From positions 1 through 44,831 of the forward strand of contig WLNW01000007.1 in the NCBI GenBank assembly GCA_009699605.1: a stretch of 44,831 nucleotides of DNA. The letters run 5' to 3'. Positions 17,525-28,300 of the stretch are shown piece after piece. This DNA comes from Actinomycetota bacterium. GTDB lineage: Bacteria > Actinomycetota > Acidimicrobiia > Acidimicrobiales > WLNW01. Both the position numbers and the translations under genes were made by a program. The stretch's first letter is position 1. Each line of letters opens with the position of its first letter. The notes below the pieces were generated by a model. The model searched no databases. It saw nothing but the letters and a program-made list of their open reading frames with translations, and was not told the DNA's origin.

Positions 17525-19930
17525 GTGACTTCGGGGTCTGGCACGCAACGCATCGACCCCGACGCGCAACAGCGATCGAATCCCGCCCACCTGGCGGCGG
17601 CCGCATCACCCGTAGCACTTCGACGAGCGCTTGCGCTCACAGCCGTCGGGTCGTTCGCGTTGCTGTGCACCCGGGCCGCTATGGCCGTTGATCCGAGCGC
17701 GAGTTCGCTGCCACGAAATGTGTTCGTGCGCGTCGACGCCGGAGCGGCCCTGGTGGTGGGCGCGGTTGCGGTGGCCGCAATCGAACGTCGACGTGCCGAC
17801 GGCAGAACGCGTGCACTGGTGCTCGATCTCGCGAGACTGTGGGTCCTCTGGTTCCTTGTGGTCGCGGTCAACTCGGTGCTGGTCCACCGCGCCACGATGA
17901 GCGACGCCCTTTCGACCGCGTTCACCTTCCGAGCACATGACTCGGCACAGCTGGGGCTCGGTGTCGGGCGCGTGATCCTCGCGGTGGCGATCGCGTTGGT
18001 GCTCGCGTCGCTCGTGGTGGCATTCGAGGCGCATGGGCGTCGGGTGATCTGGCTCGTCGGTGTGCTGGCTGCGGTCGGATGGGGCGCACGAATCGCCGAA
18101 GCTGAAATGTCATCCGGCTTTGCACGCAGCTTGCTTTCGCTCGGTGCGTTCGCTGATTACATCGCGGCCGGCTTCGCCGTTTCGTCGATCTCCCGTGCAC
18201 TTCTCCGCAACGGGCCCCGTCCGATGAGCCGATTCGCCGTCGTGGCGGCTGGGCTACTCGTGGTGCTGGGCCTGGGCGCGGCCGTGTTCCTGGTTGGTCC
18301 GCTGGCCCCGGACGGAGCAGGGGTCTTCGATCATGGGCTGTGGCGTGCGGTGTGCGGTACATCGGTGGTGGCCGGTGTCCTCATCGGCTCGCTGGCCCGG
18401 CCGGCACTGATGTCGTCGACCGGCGTATTGATCGAACGTTCGCTCGCCGTCGCGGCTCCCGGCTTGTTGCTGGGACATGAGGGCATGTTCGTCGCAGTGG
18501 TTCGTCGCTATCCAGAGCGCCTGCACGAGGATGCACGCGGCGTGTGGCTCGCCGCGAACGCCAGCCCGGCCATTGTGTGGGCCGTGATCTTCGCCGGGTC
18601 GTTCGGTGTGCTCGTTTCGTGGATGGTCATCGCGATGCACCATCGGCGCACCGTGCGATCGTTGCTACCGATGCCGCTGACCGTTGCAGCGCTCGCGTCG
18701 TTCGGGTTGCTCGTGCGATTGGTCACGCTGTTCAACGTGGCGCCCGAGCGCACCGACGGCGGGGACCCGCGTTTTTACCATGTCACCGCGAATCTGCTCG
18801 CGCACGCTCGCAGTTTCCCCGAGCCGTTGAACTGGCTGAATGACGAGACAATGCGACCCACCGCGTTGCACGGTCCGCTTTACCCCATCGTCTTGTCGGT
18901 GAGCTCGCGTTTCGGTGGAACCCAGTACATCGACCACAAGCTGCTGTCGCTGCTGATCGGCGCGGGTATCGTCCTCGTGGTCATTCTTCTGGCCCGCGAG
19001 GTCGCCGGGTCGGGCGTCGCGCTCGTTGCCGGGTTTCTGGCCGCGGTGTATCCGAACTTGTGGATCCTCGACGAGATCCTGTTTCCCGAGCCGCTGGCCG
19101 CGCTCCTGACGACCCTGGCCGTATTGTTCGCGTATCGGTGGCGGGCGTCGCCTTCGTGGCGTGCCAGCGCGGTGCTGGGCGGCACCATTGCCCTGGGCGC
19201 GTTGGCGCGAGGCGAGGGCATCCTGCTGCTCGGCCTGCTCGTGCTCCCCTGCGTGGTCCTCCCCAAGTCGTTGTCCCTCGGCACGCGGGTGAAGCATCTC
19301 GTGATGGTGGGCCTGGTGTTCGGCCTCGTGATCTCGCCATGGTCGTTGCGAAATGTGCGCGTCTTCGTCAACGTGGTACCGCTGTCGACCAACAGCAACG
19401 AACTGCTGGTTTATGCCAACTGCGACACCGTCTATTCCGGCGGGCTCCTCGGCTACTGGGACTTCTACTGTCAAGAACGCATCCGATCCGCGCAGGGCGA
19501 GTTCCCGGGCGACGAATCACAAACTTCGCTTCGCTGGCGCGATGCCGGCCTGGACTATGCCGGCGATCATGCAGCCGAGCTGCCAAAGGTGCTGGCCGCC
19601 CGCGCGCTGCGGCAGTGGGAGTTCTTTCGACCCGGTCAGAACCTCGCACTCGGGGAGGACGAAGGACGTCACCGGGCGTCCGCGACGGTGGCGCTCGCGA
19701 TGTATTACCCGATGCTCGCGCTCGGGATCGTGGGTGCCTTCGTGCATCGGCGCGCGCGTCGCTGGTTGTTGCCACTGATCGTGCCGTTCCTGGGCGTCAC
19801 CGTGGTCGCGCTGTACGCCTACGGGAACACGCGATTTCGCGCCCCGGCCGAGCCTGCGCTCTGCATCCTCGCGGCCATCGGTCTGGCGGCCGTGGTCACC
19901 CGCGTGCGCGGCGGCGATTCGTCCGCCTAG
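17525..19930 (+). CDS. Large membrane protein: N-terminal multi-TM acyltransferase-like region plus C-terminal GT39-like glycosyltransferase
   Basis: 801 aa, GTG start 1 nt after the preceding stop. C-terminal half has DPRFYHVTANLLAHARSFPEP...ALHGPLYPIVLSVSSRFGGTQY...YPNLWILDEILFPEPLAALLTTLAVLFAYRW. Confidence 0.82.
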   Translation: MTSGSGTQRIDPDAQQRSNPAHLAAAASPVALRRALALTAVGSFALLCTRAAMAVDPSASSLPRNVFVRVDAGAALVVGAVAVAAIERRRADGRTRALVLDLARLWVLWFLVVAVNSVLVHRATMSDALSTAFTFRAHDSAQLGLGVGRVILAVAIALVLASLVVAFEAHGRRVIWLVGVLAAVGWGARIAEAEMSSGFARSLLSLGAFADYIAAGFAVSSISRALLRNGPRPMSRFAVVAAGLLVVLGLGAAVFLVGPLAPDGAGVFDHGLWRAVCGTSVVAGVLIGSLARPALMSSTGVLIERSLAVAAPGLLLGHEGMFVAVVRRYPERLHEDARGVWLAANASPAIVWAVIFAGSFGVLVSWMVIAMHHRRTVRSLLPMPLTVAALASFGLLVRLVTLFNVAPERTDGGDPRFYHVTANLLAHARSFPEPLNWLNDETMRPTALHGPLYPIVLSVSSRFGGTQYIDHKLLSLLIGAGIVLVVILLAREVAGSGVALVAGFLAAVYPNLWILDEILFPEPLAALLTTLAVLFAYRWRASPSWRASAVLGGTIALGALARGEGILLLGLLVLPCVVLPKSLSLGTRVKHLVMVGLVFGLVISPWSLRNVRVFVNVVPLSTNSNELLVYANCDTVYSGGLLGYWDFYCQERIRSAQGEFPGDESQTSLRWRDAGLDYAGDHAAELPKVLAARALRQWEFFRPGQNLALGEDEGRHRASATVALAMYYPMLALGIVGAFVHRRARRWLLPLIVPFLGVTVVALYAYGNTRFRAPAEPALCILAAIGLAAVVTRVRGGDSSA

Positions 19931-19987
19931 CGCGACGCCTGCCCCGTGCGCTCGTGCGCGCAAGCGTGGGGCTACGATCCGGCCATC

Positions 19988-21451
19988 ATGGTTGCCGACG
20001 CGCTTCTCTCCGGCTATGGCTCGCTCTCGGTCGTGATGCCTTGTTACAACGAAGAGGCCACGCTCGCCGAGGTGGTCGAACGTGTGCTCGCCAGCCCGTT
20101 CACCGGTGAACTGATCATCGTGGATGATGGCTCGGCCGACCGAACGCTTGCCATCGCCCGTGAGGTTCGCGATCCGCGGGTACGTGTGTTCGCCCAGCCA
20201 TTCAATATGGGTAAGGGTGCAGCGTTGCGACGAGGCATCCAGGAGGCCACGCTCGCATTCGTGGTGGTTCAGGACGCCGACCTCGAGTACGACCCCAACG
20301 AGTACGCGCGTCTTCTCGCACCATTACTCGAAGACAAGGCCGACGTCGTGTACGGCTCGCGGTTCGCTGGTGGTCAAGATCGCCGGGTGTTGTACTTCTG
20401 GCACAGCATCGGCAATCGACTCCTCACGCTTTTCTCGAACGCGCTCACCAATCTCAATCTCACCGACATGGAGACGTGTTACAAGGTCTTCCGGCGCGAG
20501 ATCATCCAGAGCATCGACATCGTCGAAGATCGGTTCGGATTCGAGCCCGAGATCACCGCAAAGGTCGCCCGCGGGGGCTGGCGGGTCTATGAGGTTCCCG
20601 TGTCGTATCAGGGACGCACCTATGCCGAGGGCAAGAAAATCACGTGGCGCGATGGCGTCCGTGCCATCTACTGCATGGTTCGCTATTCCGGGCTGTGGCC
20701 GCGCCGCAGCTCGTTGCCTTCGTCGACCACCCGCGCATTCGCCCACGCCGATCAGGCCCTCGAAGAAGTACTCGACGATCTCGACAGCTCGACACCGAAC
20801 TACGCCGATTGGATCGTGTCGATGCTCGAGCCGCATCTCGGTCGCCGTGTGCTCGAGATCGGAGCCGGTCACGGCACCATCACCGCCCGGCTGGCGATCG
20901 ACGGTCGCCAGGTCGTGGCGACCGACCTGTCCGAACGGTGTCTGGTCGAACTCAAGGAACGCTTCGAGGGCCATCCCGCAGTCGAGGTCCGCCATGCGAC
21001 GGTAGATGATCTTACGGTCGACGACCCGTTCGACTCGGTCGTGCTCGTCAACGTGCTCGAACACATCGAAGACGACCTCGAAGTGCTGAAGCAGATCTAC
21101 GCGCGGCTTCGCCCCGGCGGCAAGGTGGTGATCTTCGCGCCCGCGCTCGAGGCCCTCTACAGCAGATTCGATGACGAGATCGGCCACGTCCGGCGGTACC
21201 GGCGGTCGCAGTTGGCTACCACCTTGTCGCGAGCCGGGTTTGCCGTGCCCGAGGCCCGGTACGTGAACATGCCCGGCGCCGCCGCGTGGTGGGTACTCAG
21301 CCGGCAACTCGGCCTCACGCCGACGAAGTCCTACTTCGCGTCGACATTCGATCGACTGTGCGTTCCCGCCATTCGGCGGTTCGAAGCGCGTCGCCAACCG
21401 CCGTTCGGACAATCCCTTCTGTGCGTCGGCGAAGTTCCCACCACCACGTGA
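19988..21451 (+). CDS. Bifunctional GT2 (DPM1-like) glycosyltransferase / class I SAM-dependent methyltransferase
   Basis: ATG at 19988. N-term [21 protein letters not shown]...[11 protein letters not shown]...[14 protein letters not shown]...VYGSRF; C-term [32 protein letters not shown]...[16 protein letters not shown]. Confidence 0.92.
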   Translation: MVADALLSGYGSLSVVMPCYNEEATLAEVVERVLASPFTGELIIVDDGSADRTLAIAREVRDPRVRVFAQPFNMGKGAALRRGIQEATLAFVVVQDADLEYDPNEYARLLAPLLEDKADVVYGSRFAGGQDRRVLYFWHSIGNRLLTLFSNALTNLNLTDMETCYKVFRREIIQSIDIVEDRFGFEPEITAKVARGGWRVYEVPVSYQGRTYAEGKKITWRDGVRAIYCMVRYSGLWPRRSSLPSSTTRAFAHADQALEEVLDDLDSSTPNYADWIVSMLEPHLGRRVLEIGAGHGTITARLAIDGRQVVATDLSERCLVELKERFEGHPAVEVRHATVDDLTVDDPFDSVVLVNVLEHIEDDLEVLKQIYARLRPGGKVVIFAPALEALYSRFDDEIGHVRRYRRSQLATTLSRAGFAVPEARYVNMPGAAAWWVLSRQLGLTPTKSYFASTFDRLCVPAIRRFEARRQPPFGQSLLCVGEVPTTT

Positions 21452-21455
21452 CCCG

Positions 21456-23456
21456 GTGCCTGTGACGAGCGCACAGGGCATCGTCGCCACGGCGCCGTCG
21501 TCGGCGGGCTCGACGACGCGCCACGGGTACACGTACCTGCCCGCGCTCGATGGCCTGCGCGGTCTCTCGGTGGTCGCAGTGCTCTTCTTCCATGCGGGGC
21601 ACCTGCGCGGCGGGTTCCTCGGCGTCGACCTCTTCTTCGCGCTTTCCGGATTCCTCATCACCACATTGCTCATCCGCGAGGTCGAGTCGACGGGTCGCGT
21701 CGACCTGCGCAAGTTCTGGGGTCGGCGCATGAAGCGCTTGATGCCTGCGGCGCTCGCCACACTGATCGTGACCACCGTGCTGCTCGCCTGGTACGGCCAG
21801 GTGGCCGAGCAAGCACATGCGCTGAACGACGGGCCGTGGGCCCAGTTCTATGTCGCGAACTGGCATTTGCTGCGGGGTTCCGGCGGCTATTGGGCTTCGT
21901 TCGCGCTACCACGTGCGTTCGGCCACATGTGGAGCCTGGCGATCGAAGAGCAGTTCTACATGGTGTGGCCCGTCGCAATGCTGGTCTGCGCTCGCATCGG
22001 CGCGCGCTACCAGCGGGTGTTGGTCGGTCTGATCGTGGTGGGATGCGCCGCGTCAGTGCTCACCATGGTGTTGCTGTACGACCAGGCAAATCCGACGCGC
22101 GTGTACATGGGGAGCGACACGCGCGCGAGTTCCATTCTGGTCGGGGCGCTGTTCGCCACGACGGTGATGCGGCGGGCGGTTTCTGCCGTGCACCGTGCGA
22201 TCGGGCCCCTGATGCAATGGTTGTGCGTCGGTCTCGTGGTCGTTCTCGGTATCGGCTGGGCGACGATCGACGGCCCGAAGTCATCGTGGCTCTTCCAGGG
22301 CGGGTTGTTCGGTCACTCGGCGGCGGCGGCGCTGCTTGTGGCGTTGTGTGCTCAAACGCCGCATGGGCGCGTGTCGCGCGTGCTCGGTACCCCTCCGCTG
22401 CGGCTGCTCGGGACCTTGTCCTACAGCTTGTACCTGTGGCATTGGCCCATCTATGTGCTCGCCAACGAGGAACGCACTGGGCAATCGGGATGGTCACTCC
22501 TGGGGCTGCGTCTTGTCGTGTCACTGGCGGCGGCGGTGGCCTCGAAGTACTTGATCGAGGATCCCGTCCGATTCCACACCGGCTGGCTTCGCGGGAGCCC
22601 GGCGGTGTTGTCCTTTGTCGGCGTGATGGCGCTCGGTGCACTGTTCTGGGCGATGTTGCCCCAGCCCGATACTGCGCCGGCCGCGTTCGATCCGGCGCGG
22701 ATCGAGGCGTTGCGGCCCACCACCAGCACCACCGCCTTGCCCGCCGCGCCAGGGTCGAACCTCGGCATCCCGGGCGCAACCTCGACCACATTCGGAAAGC
22801 AGCGCATCTCGAAAGTGCTGTTTCTCGGGGACTCGATCGCGTTCGACGAACAGCCCGCAATCGAGGCCGCCATCCGCGCCGCGAAGGTCGAGGTGGAGGT
22901 CGCGGCCTTCCCGGGCTTCGGGGTTTTGAGCGAGAAGGTCGATGTCTGGCCCATCTACACCGACACCATCGCGCGCTTCGCGCCCGACCTGGTGATCTAT
23001 CAGCTGTCGGTCTGGGATCTTGGAACCGTGGCGCAACAGCGGGTCGCCTATGAGCGATTGGTCCAGCTGGTACGTGGCAACGGCTCGTCGTTGCTCTTCG
23101 TGACTCCGCCGCCGTTTGCGGCGATGGATCCGAAAAGCACGCTTCCGCAACTGCCCGACATCGCAGTGTCGTTGGCGCAACGAGATCCCACGCGCATTGG
23201 CTTTGTCGAGAGCGTCGCCGCATGGGGTATTGCGTTCGCGCTGGACATCGACAAGGACGGCGTTCCCGAGCGAAAGCCCGATGGCACGCATATCTGTCCT
23301 GCCGGCGCCGCACGCTTCGCGGCGTGGCTCACCGACGAACTCGCGCGGCGCTACGACGGATTCACGCCGGCCCCGGTGCGCGAGTGGGCGCTGGGAGGGT
23401 GGCGCGACGATGAGCGATACCGAGTCCCGTTGGGTATCTGCGCGAACGTCAGGTAG
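21456..23456 (+). CDS. Acyltransferase-3 (OafA-like) with C-terminal SGNH hydrolase domain
   Basis: 666 aa: YLPALDGLRGLSVVAVLFFHAGHLRGGFLGVDLFFALSGFLITTLL...YSLYLWHWPIYVL, then KVLFLGDSIAFDEQP...KPDGTHICPAGAARFAAWL (GDS and DxxH). Confidence 0.93.
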   Translation: MPVTSAQGIVATAPSSAGSTTRHGYTYLPALDGLRGLSVVAVLFFHAGHLRGGFLGVDLFFALSGFLITTLLIREVESTGRVDLRKFWGRRMKRLMPAALATLIVTTVLLAWYGQVAEQAHALNDGPWAQFYVANWHLLRGSGGYWASFALPRAFGHMWSLAIEEQFYMVWPVAMLVCARIGARYQRVLVGLIVVGCAASVLTMVLLYDQANPTRVYMGSDTRASSILVGALFATTVMRRAVSAVHRAIGPLMQWLCVGLVVVLGIGWATIDGPKSSWLFQGGLFGHSAAAALLVALCAQTPHGRVSRVLGTPPLRLLGTLSYSLYLWHWPIYVLANEERTGQSGWSLLGLRLVVSLAAAVASKYLIEDPVRFHTGWLRGSPAVLSFVGVMALGALFWAMLPQPDTAPAAFDPARIEALRPTTSTTALPAAPGSNLGIPGATSTTFGKQRISKVLFLGDSIAFDEQPAIEAAIRAAKVEVEVAAFPGFGVLSEKVDVWPIYTDTIARFAPDLVIYQLSVWDLGTVAQQRVAYERLVQLVRGNGSSLLFVTPPPFAAMDPKSTLPQLPDIAVSLAQRDPTRIGFVESVAAWGIAFALDIDKDGVPERKPDGTHICPAGAARFAAWLTDELARRYDGFTPAPVREWALGGWRDDERYRVPLGICANVR

Positions 23457-23465
23457 GCGCGAGCG

Positions 23466-24074
23466 TCAACGAAGACGGGCTGCGACCGCCCGACCGATGC
23501 GGTCGAAACCGCGCGACGTGATGACACCCGACGCATCGCGCACGAGCGCTTCGCCGTCGTCGGCGCACGGGCCCGACGTTTCGCGGTCCCACCACTCGCA
23601 CGGACGCGACGTCGACGCGGGCTCGACGCCCACGAGTAGGCCCGAATCGACGACCCGAGCACCAAATGGTGCGGCATCGGCCGGTACACCTGGTTCGAGC
23701 ACGATGACAACCGTGCGATGTTCGCGTCGGAGGGTGGCGACGAACTCGCGGAGATCGCAGCCGTTGACGGCCGACGCGAGCACCACTGCCTGAGGATCAC
23801 GACGTTCGATTTCGGCGGCCAATTGCACGACGTTGCACGAGGTGGCGTCGGGGGCCGCGCGACGAAAGCTCTGTCCGATGTCGCGAACGTAGGTCGCGAG
23901 CGGACGCTCCGCTCGGGTGAGTAACGGATCGGACGCGGAGAGCACGTCGAGTCGGTCGTCGTGGCCTGCGATCACCGGCCACATCCACCAGGCGCTGAAC
24001 GCAAGGACGCACAGCGCACCAAGCGCCCAACGTGGGACCAACTGGCGAGGGTTGCGCATCGCGGTCCAGAACAT
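23466..24074 (-). CDS. Membrane-anchored degenerate SGNH-like protein
   Basis: 202 aa with an N-terminal TM (WALGALCVLAFSAWWMWPVIAG), then LDVLSASDPLLT...DPQAVVLASAVNGCDLREFVATLRR...VIVLEPGVP...GVITSRGFDRIGRAVAARL. SGNH-like order but GDS and DxxH absent. Confidence 0.6.
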   Translation of the reverse strand: MFWTAMRNPRQLVPRWALGALCVLAFSAWWMWPVIAGHDDRLDVLSASDPLLTRAERPLATYVRDIGQSFRRAAPDATSCNVVQLAAEIERRDPQAVVLASAVNGCDLREFVATLRREHRTVVIVLEPGVPADAAPFGARVVDSGLLVGVEPASTSRPCEWWDRETSGPCADDGEALVRDASGVITSRGFDRIGRAVAARLR

Positions 24075-24186
24075 GGCCCCGAAAGTAGCAGCGGCTCGGG
24101 TTGGTCACGCGCCCATGGGAGGTGTCCCACTAGCATCGGGCGGCCATGCCGAGTCCCCGTTTCGCGGCGCCCTGAATCGACCAGTA

Positions 24187-25395
24187 ATGAGCGACGCTTT
24201 GCCGCACCCCTCCCCCGACGAGCATCTGCCCGCTGCCGCTCTGGCGCGCGCTGCACTCGCGCAGTTGGCAGAATCCGCCGGCATCCGACGGGTGCACGTG
24301 CTGGCCTGGCGAGATCTGGCCGATGTCGAAGCGGGCGGTTCCGAGCTCCACGCAGCAACAATTGCTCGTCACTGGGCGGCGGCGGGTATCGACGTCACGC
24401 TGCGCAGCTCGTATGCGCAGGGCTCTCCACCCACGGCAGTGCGCGACGGCTACCGAGTGATACGACGAGCCGGTCGCTACGCCATCTTTCCGCGCGCGGT
24501 GCTGGCCGAACTCGTGGGCCGCCACGGACCGCGCGATGCGCTCGTCGAGATCTGGAACGGCGTCCCGTTCTTCTCGCCTCTCTGGTGTCGCGGTCCACGC
24601 GTCGTGTTTCTGCATCATCACCACGAAAAGATGTGGCCGCTTGTTCTTCCGGCTCGCTACGCACATCTCGGTTCACTGCTCGAGACCCGCATAGCGCCGC
24701 CGATGTATCGAGCTGCCAGCATCGTGACCCTCTCGGAGTCGTCGAAACGCGAGTTGGTCGACCACATGCACTTGAAGGCTTCGAGCATCCGTGTCGTGCC
24801 GCCCGGCATCGACGAGCGGTACACCCCGAGTGGCACCAAAAGCGATCATCCGCTCGTGGTTTCCGTCGGGCGCCTGATGCCGTCGAAGCGCTTCGACGTC
24901 CTCATCGACGCGCTCGACGTTGTGCGCCGCACGCGCCCGGACACGGAACTCGTGATCGTCGGCGAAGGCTACGAACGTGATTATCTACAGCAACACATCG
25001 CGGGTCGAAACGCCAGCAGCTGGGTGCGTCTCGTCGGTCGGGTGAGCGATGAGGAACTACTTTCGCTCTACCGCCGGGCATGGGTCGTTGCGAGTGCATC
25101 GATCGCAGAAGGCTGGGGCATGACGCTCACCGAAGCAGCAGCGTGCGGCACGCCCGCCATCGCCACATCCATCGCCGGCCATCGCGACGCAGTGGCCGAT
25201 GGCCAGAGCGGCTTGCTCGTCGATGACGATCATGAGCTTGCCCAACGACTCCTCGAGGTTCTTTCGGAGCCGGTTCTGCGGGATCGGCTCAGCGTGGGCG
25301 CACTCGCGCACGCCGCTCGATACACCTGGGCGGCTACGGCACATGGTGCGATGCAAGCGTTGGTCGATGACGCGAAACGCCACCGTCATCGATGA
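24187..25395 (+). CDS. Glycosyltransferase family 4
   Basis: Starts at ATG 24187: VHVLAWRDLADVEAGGSELHAATIARHWAAAGIDVTLRSS...IRVVPPGIDERYTPSG...VVSVGRLMPSKRFDVLIDALDVV...ASIAEGWGMTLTEAAACGTPAIAT. Confidence 0.93.
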   Translation: MSDALPHPSPDEHLPAAALARAALAQLAESAGIRRVHVLAWRDLADVEAGGSELHAATIARHWAAAGIDVTLRSSYAQGSPPTAVRDGYRVIRRAGRYAIFPRAVLAELVGRHGPRDALVEIWNGVPFFSPLWCRGPRVVFLHHHHEKMWPLVLPARYAHLGSLLETRIAPPMYRAASIVTLSESSKRELVDHMHLKASSIRVVPPGIDERYTPSGTKSDHPLVVSVGRLMPSKRFDVLIDALDVVRRTRPDTELVIVGEGYERDYLQQHIAGRNASSWVRLVGRVSDEELLSLYRRAWVVASASIAEGWGMTLTEAAACGTPAIATSIAGHRDAVADGQSGLLVDDDHELAQRLLEVLSEPVLRDRLSVGALAHAARYTWAATAHGAMQALVDDAKRHRHR

Positions 25396-28300
25396 CCGAC
25401 ACGAGAGCGCTTCGTAGAGACCCGCCGGGGGCGCCATCCGAGCCGCGACACGATCTGAGCCTGTTGCTCTACGCGGTGCTGTGTTATGTGCCGTTGCTGC
25501 TTACCGCACCAGGGAAGATCGCGGCGGACACGAAGGCCTACTTGTATCTCGAGCCCGGCCGTTTGCTGTCTCGCGCTGGTTGGTTGTGGGAACAAGATGT
25601 CGCTGCGGGCACGATCACGCACCAGAACATCGGATACCTGTTCCCGATGGGCCCGTGGTACTGGGTGTTCGATCGCCTCGGTTCGCCCGATTGGGTGGCG
25701 CAACGACTTTGGCTCGGGACTGTGCTGTTCGTCGCCGGGGCGGGCGTGCGTTGGCTGTGTCATCGTCTCGACCTTCACGGAACGCCCGCGACCGTCGCCG
25801 GCATCGTGTATCTCGCGAGCCCTTACGTCGTGCCGTACTTCGGTCGCACGTCGGCGCTCCTTCTGCCGTGGGCCGCGCTGCCGTGGTTGCTCGCACTGGT
25901 GGTTGTCGCGCTCCGAACCAATGGTTGGCGAGCCCCGGTTCTCTTCGCGCTGGTCTTCACCTGCGTCAGCGGCACGAATGCATCCTCGCTGGTGTTCATC
26001 GCGATTGGACCGCTGCTGTGGGTCCCCTACGCGATCTGGGGTCTCCGCGAGATCGATGTGGCACGCGCTCGCCGTGTATCAATCCGACTCGCGTTGACGA
26101 CCATCCCTTTGCAGCTGTGGTGGGTGGCAGGGCTTCGGATCCAGGGACGCTACGGCCTCCCGATTCTCCAACTTACCGAGAGCGTCGACACGGTCGCGCA
26201 GACATCCACCGCCGCCGAAGTGAGCCGAGGGCTGGGCTACTGGTATGACTACGGCCGCGACGGATTGTCGCCGTGGACCAATGCGGCGCGCGGCTATACC
26301 CAAAGCCTCTGGCTGATCGCGGCGAGCTTCGCGGTGCCCACCGTTGCCCTGCTGGCCGCGTGTTTTACGCGCTGGCGTCTGCGCGGCTATGCCATCGCCA
26401 TTTTCGCCGTCGGGCTCGTGGCCGGTGTGGGGACGTATCCGTATCACGATCCTCCATTGTTTGGTGCGGTCGTGAAAGCAACGACGGAAACGGCGGGAGG
26501 GCTCGCACTACGGAACTCTCCGCGTTCGGTGCCGCTCATCGGCCTTGCGTATGCGCTCTTGCTCGCGGCCGGTCTTCGGGCCGTCATCGAATGGACACGC
26601 GCGAACGGCCGTGGGCGCACGCTTGCGCGAGGTTTTGTCGGTGGCGTTGCGATCCTCGCCGTCGCGAATGCGCAGCCGCTGTTCACCGGTGCGTTCGTCT
26701 CTCCCGATCTTCGATTTCCCGAGGAGCTCCCGGCGTATGTGCGCGACGCCGCCGCAACGCTGGACCGCGTGCCGCACACCTCGCGCGTACTCGAACTGCC
26801 GGGCTCCGATTTTGCTGCATATCGGTGGGGTCAGACACAAGACCCGGTGATCCCCGGGCTCCTCGATCGACCCTGGGTCGGGCGAGAGTTGACGGCGTTC
26901 GGCACGCCGGGTTCGGTCGACCTGGTCCGCGCCCTCGATCGTCGGGCCCAAGAGGGCGTGTTCGAGGCGGCGGCCGTTGCGCCGATCGCGAGACTGCTCG
27001 CAGCAGGCGATGTGCTCGTGCGCAATGACATCCAATTCGAACGGTACCGTGGGCCTCGACCGCGCACCCTGTGGCCCGCACTTGCGGGAGCAGGTGGGTT
27101 TGGCCCCACAACGGCGTATGGCACGCCCTTTCGGAGTGTGGCTGATCCCCGGCGTCCGCTGATCGACGAGATCGAGTTGGGCACGCCGCCGAGCGTTGCC
27201 GATCCTCCCCCACTTGCGTCTCGTGTGGTGCTCGAGCCAAACCCTTTGGTCGGGGCCAAGTCGATCGATGCGGCGACGATCGTTGCCGGCGATGGCGATG
27301 GCCTGGTGGACCTCGCCGTTTCGGGCCTCATCGACCCGACGCGTGCGGTGTTGTACAGCGCCACATTTGCTCGCAACGATGCAACATTGCGCACATTGGC
27401 CGCGAACGGCGCCGCGCTCGTTGTCACCGATACCAATCGCAAACGTGCACAGCGATGGGGGACGGTACGGGAGAACAACGGATACACCGAGCCCGCGAAT
27501 TCGGGCGCCCTCGTGGCCGACACCAAAGACGCCCGATTGATGGTCTTTCCTGACGCGGGCACCAATGCGTACAGCGTTGCTCGCTATGTCGGCGTGGCCG
27601 ACATCACCGCAAGCGCATACGGCAACATCGTGGCCTACTCGCCTGAACGTCGCGCCGCGAACGCGCTCGACGGAGACCTTCGCACGGCATGGGAGGTTGG
27701 CGGTTTCAGCGACGTCCTCGGGGAGCGTCTGCGGATCACCCTGGACACGCCGGTGACGGTCGATCATTTCGATCTCGCACAGTCGAATGGCAACAGGTTC
27801 ATCACGGTGCTCGGCGTGCGGCTCGATGGTGGTCCGCTGCGGCGCATCGCGCTGGATGATTCGTCGCATTCGGATGCCGGACAGCGCATCGACCTCGGCA
27901 GTAGCCGCACGTTTTCTGTGCTCGAACTATCGATCGAAGACGCGAACGTGTCGGGGTTGCAGAACTACCTCGGGTGGAGCACGGCTGGTATCCGCGAGGT
28001 CAACATCGTCGGCGTCACGATGGAGGAGCAGGTCGAGCTCCCGCGCGATCTGCTCGCCACGTTGGGGCCCGCTTCACGGACGAACTCGCTCGCAATCGTG
28101 CTAACCCGCCAGCGTGCTGACGCAGGCGAACCTTTTCGTGCCGACCCCGAGCAGCTTCTCGTCCGCTCGTTCGAATTGCCGACGCAACGGACCTTCTCGT
28201 TGCGCGGGCAGGCGCGTATCGAGACGCGCGTCGATGGCCGACTGATCGATCAGGTGCTCGGTCGCAGTGGCACGGGTGCCGGATTCATCACCGCGAGTGG

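Noticed and set aside
16186-17925. 579-aa minus-strand ORF
   Set aside because: Antisense to the clear FAD oxidoreductase. His/Arg/Val-rich shadow frame typical of high-GC DNA, with no recognisable domains.
20324-21775. 483-aa minus-strand ORF
   Set aside because: Antisense to the GT2-methyltransferase and acyltransferase genes, which have strong motifs.
26508-27869. 453-aa minus-strand ORF
   Set aside because: Antisense to the AftD-like gene; no domain signal.
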